A model generated the notes under the pieces. That model ran no database searches. It was not told the DNA's origin and saw only the letters and a program-made list of their open reading frames with translations. Shown in pieces: positions 12,075 to 23,500 of a stretch of DNA of 64,000 bases. This DNA is from Alentia gelatinosa (Eukaryota > Annelida > Polychaeta > Phyllodocida > Polynoidae): NCBI GenBank assembly GCA_950022655.1, contig OX465588.1, positions 24,724,527 through 24,788,526 on the forward strand, in the 5' to 3' direction. The position numbers and the translations under genes were made by a program. Each line of letters opens with the position of its first letter. Position 1 is the stretch's first letter.

Positions 12075-13227
12075 TTAAGGCAGGCGTCCACCAACCACGA
12101 CAAGGCTACGACAATGGCATTCCAACAAGGTCCACGACAGGCCTACGATTGGTGGACTTGGCGCAGCCTTGTTGTGGTTGGTGGACCCCAGTTCCCGACA
12201 AGAGTCTATGACAAGGCCATGACAGGCTGCGACTGGGAAGCTTGTCAGGGGCCTTCCGACAAGGCTACGACAAAATCAAACATGTTCGATTTTTCCTACA
12301 ACTGGACCTTTGTCATGGAGTGTCATGGCGTGTCAGGAGCGTGTGGGGTGTCCCAGGAGTGGGGTTTTACTCTAAAGGGGGGCGTCCACCAACCACAACA
12401 AGGCTACAACAAGTGCCGACATGAAAGTTGCAATCGCAGCCTTGTCGCAGCCTTGTTGTGAGAAGAGCAGTGTCGGGACCGCATGGCGGGCGTGTCATAG
12501 ACGTTGCTGGTTGACGTAAAAAAGGCGCCCACGATTCCGACACACTACGACAGTGATATCGAGGAATTCACAACACTCCACGACAAAGGTCTAGTCATAG
12601 CAAAAATCGAACATATTCGATATTGTCGTAGCCTTGTCGGAAGGCCCCCAACAAGCTTCATGTCGCAGCCTGTCATGGCCTTGTTATAGCCTCTTGTCGG
12701 GAACTGGGGTCCAGCAACACAGCAGTGTCATGGCATGTTGGGAGCGTGTGGGGTGTCCCAGGAGTGGGGTTTTACTCTAAAGGGGGGCGTCCACCAACCA
12801 CGACAAGGCTACGACAAGTGCCGACATGAAAGTTCCAATCCTAGCCTTGTCGCAGCCTTGTCGTGAGAAGAGCAGGGTCGGGACAGCAGTGTCGTGGCGT
12901 GTCGTAGACGTTGCTGGTTGCCATAAAAAAGGCACCCATGGTTCCGACACACTACGACAGTGATATCGAGGAATCCACAACACTCCACGACAAAGGTCTA
13001 GTCGTAGTAAAAATCGAACATGTTCGATTTTGTCGTAGCCTTGTCGGAAGGCCCCCGACAAGCTTCATGTCGCAGCCTGTCATGGCCTTGTTGTAGCATT
13101 TTGTCGGGAACTGGGGTCCACCAACCACAACAAGGCTACGACAAGGCTTCCAATCGTAGAGCTGTCGTGGACCTTGTCGGAAAGCCATTGTCGTAGCCTT
13201 GTCGTGGTTGGTGGATGCCCCCCTTAA
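12075..13227. mobile_element. TTAA-flanked fold-back element (1.15 kb)
   Basis: TTAA at 12075-12078 and 13224-13227 brackets long inverted termini that read inward as GGCRTCCACCAACCACGACA and continue as a near-perfect match through AGGCTACGACAATGGC. The interior repeats short words (acaaggctacgacaa, ttgtcgtagccttgtc) in both orientations and carries a 405-bp direct duplication. No transposase frame is present, so this would be a non-autonomous element moved in trans. The open frames inside are by-products of the repeats. Confidence 0.78.
12357..13115. repeat. 405-bp direct duplication inside the fold-back element
   Basis: The segment starting near 12357 (gagtggggttttactctaaa) recurs 405 bp later near 12762, and the similarity continues through the following 300-350 bp with scattered substitutions. 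Each copy starts with the element's own terminal motif (GGGGGGCGTCCACCAACCA), suggesting tandem or nested insertion of related units. Confidence 0.75.
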
Positions 13228-14390
13228 TTGGCTACATGACACCACTTGATGCATGACTTTTGCCAACCATATAACCATATTGAATGCATTCCTTACATCA
13301 GGAGCTTTAATTTGATACCAAATACTCATATTTTTCATGATTTCTATCAAATTTTCATCTCATCTATGAAAAAAAAAAAAAAAAAAAAATCTTTTAAAAA
13401 CGTTTTTGCTGACGCGCGCGGTGATGAGAAACAAGTTTTTTTTTTTAAGTGGCCTAATACTCTTCTATAGTCGAGAGCATATTGTACAAGTGACTTTAGT
13501 TTTTTTCTACCCAGACTAATTTCGTAGAATGTAATGAAATCCATAGGAGATACGTGTAACCCTGATGAAACCTAATATGGGCTCCTACCATCATCAATCA
13601 TTTATATTGACTTGTATGTTGCAGGGTTCAGCGCAAATGCATTCGATCTCGGTTTAGTTTTTTTGTTAACACTTGGTTGTTTCTGGGGTCGCAGCCCGTC
13701 CCCAAGTAAAGGATTAAGTGCAGTGTGGTAAAGTCATTTGTTGGGAGTATATCAACCACATTTGACATCGAGATCCAGCGCGTTAAAATATGCCTGGAAT
13801 AAAATGAAGATGGTGAGGAGTCAATTCTTATTCAGATCTGGTCCGATAAAGCTATATTGGGAATATTTAATGCCTACGACCCTCCCCCCTCAATTAAGAG
13901 AGAATTCTACCTTCACATCTTTTTCGTTATTATTTTCTGTGCTTTAAGAGTCCAATATAACAATACCCCTTCCTTCCCCCTCTATATTACAATAAGGGGT
14001 AGTAGCCGGCGATACATAACTAGACACATCTAATTGGCAAGAGTGAATTAGTGAAAATTACAGTAAACTAAAGGTTCTATGACACCCTGTATTCAAAGGC
14101 GGTGACCCATCAATGTACATGTACTGCAAGGCTCAACGACACTTAATTTCAGTATTTTCAACATTATATAATGGTAGAGGAGACAAGGCCTTCTTTATAT
14201 GAACCGTAAACATGTATACATTCCCAGAACAAAAGCTACAGACCCTGCTGATCTGTAAAAATTGTCTGTCGCAGTTACGTTTCGGAATCGAGCGGAAAAA
14301 AAAATTCAATAATGCTCGGAATAGTTATACATTAAGATAAAGGCAGTTCTCTCCCATGGAGAGACAAAGGGATAGATTTCATTTGAGATT
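13228..14390. other. Noncoding upstream of the secreted-protein gene
   Basis: A poly-A run (about 13370-13389) and ordinary AT-rich sequence; no gene recognised. Confidence 0.4.
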
Positions 14391-14399
14391 TATAAAAAG
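14389..14399 (+). promoter_or_regulatory. Candidate TATA box of the secreted-protein gene
   Basis: TTTATAAAAAG is a strong TATA match about 125 bp before the ATG at 14520. It would put the transcription start near 14420 and leave a 5' UTR of about 100 nt. Confidence 0.5.
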
Positions 14400-14519
14400 A
14401 AAATCCAGAGAGAGCCAGTCTAGACGGTTTGTCACTCCCACCGCTCACTAGGACTGTGCTAGGAGAATGAAGGTGACCTACAATTAGGCATGAGCTGGTG
14501 GATAAGTCACACTTGCAAC

Positions 14520-17500
14520 ATGAAGGCCGTGACTCTCGCTCTTCTGTCACTACTGCTCCTGTTTCGGGCGGGCCAGGCGGGGAGGTCGGGGCACGCGGAA
14601 TTACGGAAAAAGATCCGTGAATTGAATAGGCGTGTCACCCACCTGGAGAGGGAGCTTCATTTGGAAGGTGAGTTGATCTGTAATTAAGGCCAAACTCATA
14701 AACTGTACTATATAATAGCGATCAACTGCACATATAAACCTGTGTCACATTTATCGAAGCAAGTCAGCAGTAGCGATATTGTCTTCCATAGGCTATATGC
14801 TACAAATCAGTTGTTTTTTTAAATGTGGGTCTTTACGATGGTTTGTCACTGACACATACTATGCTATAAACCTCATTTCCATTGGCTGACTATTTGGCAC
14901 CCATCTTCAGTCGTGAACGACCGATAAATCAATTTGGTATTGAGACGTCATATGGGTTAATGGAAATGGGACCTGCAGAGAAAGTTAACACATTAATTTG
15001 ACATTGATTATGTAACGACTGAAGATCCGTGCCAAAAGGTCGGCCAATGGAAATGGGCTTTTACCGATAAATTGATACCGACATACAGTCGGTAGTACCA
15101 CCAACAGACGTTTAGGGTAACTGAATTTATTACCCACCCAATACGGAGTTTCCATACTAAGCCTATGGAGCCTCCAGATCGCTACTGAGTAGAATACATA
15201 AAGTCATATTCCCCTAGGAGAAACGGCTTTTTCGGCCACCTGACGGGCATTATTGAACCTATTTTATATAAACAATACACGGCGCTTGCGTCGAATTTCT
15301 AATTATTTAAAATATTTCTTTCCCTAATATTTAGTCGAAAGGTGAGTGATAAATACAACATTACCATGATATTGATCTGTGTGGCCGCATTCTCCTTACG
15401 CAATACTAATCAATCGTGTAACATGTATATCGGATTGTAGCTTACCAGCCGTTCTGTCATGATGTATGGCCTCACGGTCGAGCTCGCGTTGGATGTACGG
15501 GTCTCCGGCGTAGCGGTCTCGAAGCTGGCGAGGTGGAGGCATGGCGCAGCCGGCTTGATCCTCAGCCCAGTCCCGAGTCCGTACCTCGGCGACTGAACGA
15601 ACGGTAGGGGGTGATGCCCGTCCCGTCGACCGTTGGGTCTGCAGTTGAATGAGTGCGTCCAACTTCTTACTCATATCCGAGAGTCCGGTCTCTACGGCCA
15701 CGAGGCGGGCCGACCGGAGGCTACCGGCCTGAGACGCGGAGTCCACGTGGTCGCTCTCCCTCACGGTTGACTCCGAGGCCTGGTCCGTGGTCGTGGAGGC
15801 GCTCGCTTGCGCGCGTGTAGTTGGTGGTGCCATTCTGTGTGCCCTGTATTTCACCAAACTTTACCCATATTTAGACACTAGTCTCTGCACGGTCAGATAC
15901 TCGGGGAGTATCTAGAGACGGCGTGGAGAGTAGGCCAAAAGTGGGAGAAAGAAAAATATGTGTGAACGTAGTGGAGAACAGGAGCAGAATGAGGTGGAGG
16001 TCAGAGACGCGGTGGGCCACGTGACCGCGGGGTTCACGTGACCGACACCAGGGGGAAGTGCGCAGGGTGCGCGGGGGGAGTGTCAGGGGGAGCAATGACC
16101 ACCCCTGACCAACGGCCATGGGTTACCCATTAGGTTGTAAGCACACCCCGAGCGATCCACCTGCCCCGATATCCAACACGGCCGTCACTTGAGGGAATGA
16201 TACTCTGTATATAAACTAGGAGCAAATAGAATGTTCATCATTGATGAATGAGCGTGCAATTATAGATGAATAACAATTAAAATGTTTTGTGTTACATTCA
16301 GACTATGGATCGTTTCTGTAACCCACCTGCACCAAGTCAACTTGCCATTTATGCAACTGCCTGACTCGAGGATCCAAATACATCAAGCACCAGTTGGTTT
16401 TGAGGTATTTCGGTATTGAGTGATTGGTCATGGTCAATTGGGCACGCCTCTAAGAAACTGTGAGATACTGGCACCCTACTGGTTTCCCAATATCATGGTG
16501 AATAGCACTCAGATAGTGAAGGGACAGTTTTTAGGGCGTTTAGGGCGATATTAAAGGTTAGAGTGCTCACATACACTTACAGCATGCTGAGAAAAATCGT
16601 GCTATTCACTGTGATAGTGGGAAAGGTTCAGGGTGCCAGTGTCTCAGGGTCTCAAAAGCATGCCCAACTGCCCATGACCAATCACTAGAGACCAAAATAC
16701 CTCATTGACCCACTGGTGCTGATATGTTTGGATCCTATAGATAGACTCAGGCAGTTACAGGAATGGTAAGTTTACTGGGTTCAAGTGGTTACAGAAAAGG
16801 ATCCATAGACTGAATGTACCCCAACCTTTTAGTTGTTATTCTTTTAAAATTGCACGCTCGTTCATCAATGATGAACATTCTATCTGCTCCTAGTTTTCCT
16901 AAACGCTACCCCTGTGAGTTGCTGTCGTTCGGTTTGGTAATGTCCCTTTCATTGACAAGGCAGTTGACACCCTGAATGGAGATGGGGACACTGACGGAGA
17001 CACTTCCCAGGACGCAATCAGGGGATAGTAATACACAGCACAATATAGACATGCCGTGATCTAAATCTATGTTTTAAAGCAGGTCGATCTACTTGGAGAA
17101 CATGCTTTCCCTGTGAAGTAATCTCTTTAAATTGTAATGGCTGAACCAAACTGTGGCAGTTAGTGAAGTCAAAGATTTTTGGCGGGATAAGAACTGACAT
17201 TAAAAATCTATAATTGGATATGAGAGTGATATTGTTTGAGAGACTATTTCATGATTCATTTGGAGAAACTGACGATGAATGAGCCCAGCATGTCAAAACC
17301 ATATATCAAAAGAAGGTAGAAATATCTCCTGGAAAATTCCGTTCGTTTACAAATCATTTTGTAATGATATCTACCGGGCTAGTTACTGAAAGTATTTTCC
17401 CTTAATCCTCTAATACAGACCTGGAAGTATCAGTCCTTCGGTTATTTCCTAGCATCTGGAATGTGATTGTGTACTAAGTCTTGATCATGATCGAGATTTT

Positions 17501-20500
17501 GTTTAAGTCGTTATCTATCCTGGAGTTGGTAGTCCGAGAGGCTCGGACTGTCAAGCGGTGCAGACAGTCAGAGAGCAGTCCCATAGAGCCCTAGGCTAAC
17601 TGGTCGACCAGATTGGTACATCTTAGCTCAGCAGCCGTTTCCTTATGAATATAGGTTGTATCTTTCTGACTTTGTGGTAGACAGTTTCCTGATGCAAAAT
17701 GCAGTAAAATGACAGTAATTTCCTACCTTTGCATTAGTTCTAACTAATAGAACAGCCAGTGTTTGTAAAATTCATGTCAATGCATTCTACAGGCATCAAA
17801 AATTAAAAAAATTCGGTTTCAAAATTGCAGGACATCCCACACAGGGGATTGCCAGGAACCAGTTTATCAAATATGGCTGACATGAGTTGGAAGTGGTGAA
17901 ATGTGGTTACAAAAAGTTGTACAAAAAGGCTCCAAAAGGTAACACAAAGGAACAAAACAGGAGTTGTATCAACAAAATGGAATTATTATACATCTCTGAA
18001 GGTAAGGGAGCATAAACATGTATTGACATTGATAGGATTACAGAGAACCAAGGAACTGATATTCTGTACTATGGGAATAAGCAGTTGTGCTCTCTGACTG
18101 TTCACTAGGCAGTCAAAGTTTCTCGGACCAGGAGTAAGCTACTAGGATATATATATATATATACATAACATCCTCATTTCAGTAGGCTCCAGGGCCATGA
18201 TATATAGATAGTGGATTTAATCAGGATTCAGATATTTTCCGTATTTATTTTTCTAGACACTGGCCTGTCAGCAGATAATGAAAGCAGGCTGCTGAGTCAT
18301 AATACGACATGGCGTCAGGCAGGACGTCGATGTAGGCCAGATCGCCTTCCCACCTGGCGAGATCTCCGTCGATCCACAACAAATTACACACGTATGTACC
18401 TCTTGAAGAACACCTCACCCGGCGTTTCCACAATTAGAATGAAACTCACAAGATGAAAATAATCTGGTCCGTACTCCACCAAGTTTGACCGCAGAGTGAT
18501 TCACAAAGCGAAGCTGAGTGAATTACATAGCGGTAAAACGAGGTGGAGTGCAGACCAAGTTATTTTCATCGAGTGGCTTTCTGATTTTAACTCACCCTGT
18601 ATAACAATACCAATTAAAGAGATAACGCCCCCAATAACCCATTGAACATTGGCTGCAATACGTTCACAGCCATGGAGTTTGAGTTCCCAACGTTAAGCCT
18701 ATAGAGAAAAAATACCGGGGTGAGATAAAGTGGAATTCACACAGTTGGACTGCTGTACCGCACAGGGTTAAAATCTCATGAGGTTCTGTTCCTTATGGGG
18801 GTAAACGTCGCCAACAATTGCAGGGGAAAAACATGTTTCAGTGAAATGGAACCCCACAATTTAGAAGAAGAAATTGTGTTCGAGTACAGAATCTCAGCAG
18901 GATTTGTCTCAGACAAACACCCCTGTGGGGTACATGAATCCAACCGTGTGAATAGTAGTTACATGATGTTCAACTTAAGGTCAAAACAATTGGACAGTTG
19001 AATGTGCTGGTTGATTCTTCAAAACGTGAATTTTACGATACCAGTTCGTTTCAGGTGGCTTTTTAAAACCACATCAATATCTCAGAGAATATATAGAAGT
19101 TCATGCTAGAGTATACATGATCCGTTGTCAAGCCATTGACAGCTAAAAGTCTTCAGGTGGTGCAACATTCAAGAATAACCGCTAATAACCAGGATTAGGT
19201 TATGTATGATATAGGATAAGAATTGCCTGTACGCTAGCGCAGTTTTATCATGATCACCAAATCATCATGCACCTATTGGTTAGTTCTATAGGACTGAATT
19301 ATTCTCTGATATTGACCTAGGGCCTTTCTTATCTGCTTTAAAATCGTGCCCGCTCCAAATACCATCCTAGGAGTGTGTCTGGTCTGGTGTTACTGATTTC
19401 GGCCCAATAGAACAAAACCTTTTGGCTGGTCTATTGGAGAGACAGATGAATAAGTTGATATTTCAGTCTCATTCCATCGGGGGCAACAGCCATTAAAACC
19501 TGGCCAACTTATTTTTAAGATACCTTTTGACTGATTAAACCTGATCGTTCAAGAAATCACGTCTTTTGACAAAGTTTGGGAGCATTGATCCAATGAGATT
19601 TATTATAAGTTTCTACCATATTCCCTAGGACTTAAGTTGTACAAATACAGACAGCTGCGCGGTTCAAAACTTGATCTTACTACCAAACTAGACAGAGAAT
19701 GCTTTCAACCAATGATAAAACGACAAGCGATGAGGCAATGCGCCGATATAACAAACAATGGGCCAGATGTTCACATAGATACAAGGGATGAACGATGTCG
19801 ATACTTATGAGAGAAACAGGAGTCCGTGTGTCTATGAGACAGAGAGCCATATTCTGTAACAGCAGAGATCTCTGCTAGGAGAGTGATGGGAATTCCCCTA
19901 CACCATGTGCGTTTTAGTTGAAACATAGACTGGCCAGAGTCTCCATGTAGGGTTTGTTCCTGAGCCCAGCTGGCATCCCTGACACTGACCTCGTCCAACT
20001 GATCTTGTTGGATCTGTTTCACCCAACTAGTTTAACCCAACCAGCAAGATCCAACCAGTCCGTCCTAAGCAGATGACTTAATTGGTTCAACTGGTTTTTG
20101 CCGTTTTTGTCAAAAATTGTTGAAAAGGTGCTTTATATACGAAAATACCTAAATGATAACGATATAAAAATCAGTTTGGATTTATACCAGGTAGATCCAT
20201 TATTCAAGCAATCTTTGAATTATTAACCGACATTCATCTTAAATTAGACTCACAAAAAACCACCCTAGCAATATTCTTTGACTTTAAAAAGGCATTTGAC
20301 AGCGCAGATCTTTCAATTTTGATAGATAGGCTTAGAAGGATTGAATTAGACTCATGTACATAATATCTATTCAGATGCAGGAATAGTCAAATTTGACGTC
20401 CATCAAGGATCAATTTTAGGTCCATTATTGTTTATGATATCTATTAACTGTATCTCGTTTTTGAAGTTGTCTTCACTTTTTATAATGTATGTTGACGACC

Positions 20501-23500
20501 TTGTAATTTATATGGAAGGGGATAACTATGATTCTATATATGAAAAAAATAAGTCTGAATTCGAGACGTTTTACGAATGGACTGTAGCCTCCAAATTAAC
20601 AATTAACTACCAGAAAAGTAAAGTTATGTGGTTAGCAGGAAGGAATAAATAAAGAACTAAGATCTGGAGTTATGTTAAATAAGACAAAATTAGATGAGGT
20701 TCAAGAGATAAGATACTTGGGAGTAATTATTGATAATAGGTTGAACTTTGCCTCGCACTTTATGAAGATCAATGATGAATTTATGAGGAAACCATTTAGA
20801 TTTAGGAAAATATGATTCCTACTAAATTACGAAACTAGTTTGAAAATAGTAAAACAATTTTTTATATCTGTCCTGGAGTATGCTGATTTTATTCATTAGT
20901 GCATTTCTACCAAAATGGAGGAAAAATTGAGCTATGATTAACTAACGTTAATCATAGCTTAAGAGTTGCAATAAATAAAAAGGATCCCAGAAGCATAAGT
21001 ACTGTTGAACTGCATGAAAGGTGCAAAATAAGAAGTTTATTTATCAGAAGGACTAGTCATATTTTACAACTTATTAAATGGCGGGCATTTAATTCAAACA
21101 ACATTCAAGAAAATGTGCAGAGTTCAACTAGAAGTTCAAATATAATTAAGCTTAACATGAAAAAAAACCTGTTTCACTAGTTTCGTGACATGTCTGTGAC
21201 ACCATACAGACATTGGCGTTGTCTATTTTTGTGACAACACAAGTAGCTGCCCTCAGATAAAGACATATCCCAAACATAAGAATTAGACAAATCTACACAT
21301 CATAGACCTGTTTCACTAGTTTCGTGACAAAAGTGTTCGACAGCCATGAAAAGCGGCACCAACAGTGCAAGTGAGAACGGACAAAACGAAGTCTGATGTC
21401 TAGTTCTTATAAAACCAGACACACCATCTAGATGCCATCTAGACATGTCACAAAACTAGTGAAACAGGTCCCTGGGAGGTGTTTTATTGTAGTGATGATC
21501 GTTGATAGTGACCGTTTCTGTTGCATAGTCGAACTATCAGAAAAGACATTAGGAGGAACAAAAAACTTTGCAGGGCCTTTATTAAGAAGAAGAGGGCAGA
21601 TCAGGAAGCAAGAAATATTGCAATGGTAGAAATGAAGCGATTAAAGAAAAAGATAAATAAGAGCATCCATGTGGCAAGAAAAAACTATATTGAGCAAAAC
21701 TTAAGGATTAACAAAAGCGATCCTAAGAAATATTGGAGAAGTATTAATGATTTGATGAGTCCGAAAGACAAACAAAAAGAAGCTACATGTTTCAGCGTGA
21801 ACGATATGATACTCCCAATCAGTAAATGTGCATCACATGTGAATAAATATTTCTGTAATATAGGAGACAACTTGAAAACAAACTTAGGCAATGACTGCAT
21901 GCTATCATATGTACGTAGATCAAACGAGAATGGGTTCGAAATAAATGAGGAGGAAATTACTGTAACAAAGGTTGTAAAATTACTTCGGAAAATAGACATA
22001 GAAAAATCATCAGGCATTATAGGATTGAAATGCGAGTTACTGAAAAACATGCTGATTAGATGCGCCAACTTGTTCACGTTACTGCTGCGACACTCGATAC
22101 GATGTAATGTTTTTCCGAAACTATGGAAAACTGGGCGCATATCGCCACTACCCAAACAGGGGGATCTGACTCAGGTGAGCAATTGTAGGCCTGTCTGCAT
22201 ACTGCCAATACCAGGGAAAATTCTTGAGCGAATCATACACCAACAACTATATGAGTTCCTGGAAGACAAAGGCTTTTTCTATGAAAAACAGTTCGGATTT
22301 AGGAAACTCAGGGGCACGGGTTGCGCGGTTCTAAGTCTAGTAATGAAGCTACACGAAAATAGTAACGATCAATATTTATCCACGGCCTTATACATAGACA
22401 TCAAAAAGGCCTTTGATTGCGTCGACCACAAGTTGTTACAGTATAGGCTATCCGAAGCGGGCCTAGGGATAAAACTTATAACATGGATAGAATCATATTT
22501 GCAGGAAAGGTCCTGTTACACCAGTTATGGGGAGTACAACTCGGAAACTAAACCCGTCAATTGTGGGGTACCGCAGGGTTCCATACTGGGCCCTTTGTTA
22601 TTTTTAATTTACATAAACGAATTACCAAGCTGTATTGCAGGCGATACAATCATAATGTATGCAGACGACCTCGTAGTGATCTCCAAAGCGAAGAAATTAA
22701 GAGCGCTAGAAGAAAAAACTCGGCTAAATTGTGATAGGCTTGAGAACTGGTACACCTCAAATATGCTAAGTATAAACGTTAAAAAGACTAGGAAAGTATA
22801 TCATCGCAACCCAAGGAACGTTAAATTAGAGAATAGACAACCAATATACATGAAAGGAGAAAAAGTAACAGCTACAAATGACATGATCTATTTAGGAGCG
22901 ATAGTTGACAGCGAGCTAAAATTTGATAAGCATGGAGCAAAACTGACAAAAACGCTGTCTGACAAAGGATACCTATTTCGAAGAATAAGGAAATATATGA
23001 GCAAGAGTACTGCTATAAGGGTTAATAAAACATGCATCTTACCTCTAATGGACTATTGTTCCTTCTTGCTGGAGGGGTCAAAACAATCTACAGTAGAGAA
23101 ACTGAACAGAGGCCTGAACAGAAACTTAAGAACTGTATTAGGTAGGGGTGCATATGTCGATGACAGGCCAATTAGGACCGAGGAACTGCTTACCAAATGC
23201 GAAGTATCCGATCCCGACGAAAGAGGAAAGGTACTTTTACTAGGACTAATAAGGAGCTTAAACAGTTTAAAGCAGATAAGGAAGAAGATGGTGGGGATAT
23301 ATGAAGTAGAAAGACAAACTAGATCTAAAAATAAGGACAATTTATACCTACCGTTTCCTCGGAATGAAAAATTCAGAAAGTCGTCGGGATACAAGGGAAT
23401 CAGCTTTTGGAACGCACTTCCAGAGAATGCACAAAAAACTGAGTCAAAAATACTGTTCAAGAAAGCGGTACTGAGTGTAATTAGAAAATAACAACTGTTA

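Noticed and set aside
12114..13350. Several frames of 60-132 codons
   Set aside because: By-products of the inverted and direct repeats in the fold-back element; the same peptide strings recur in different frames.
21685..22155. 156-codon minus-strand frame, and a similar one at 23053-23523
   Set aside because: Antisense shadows of the open LINE reverse transcriptase.
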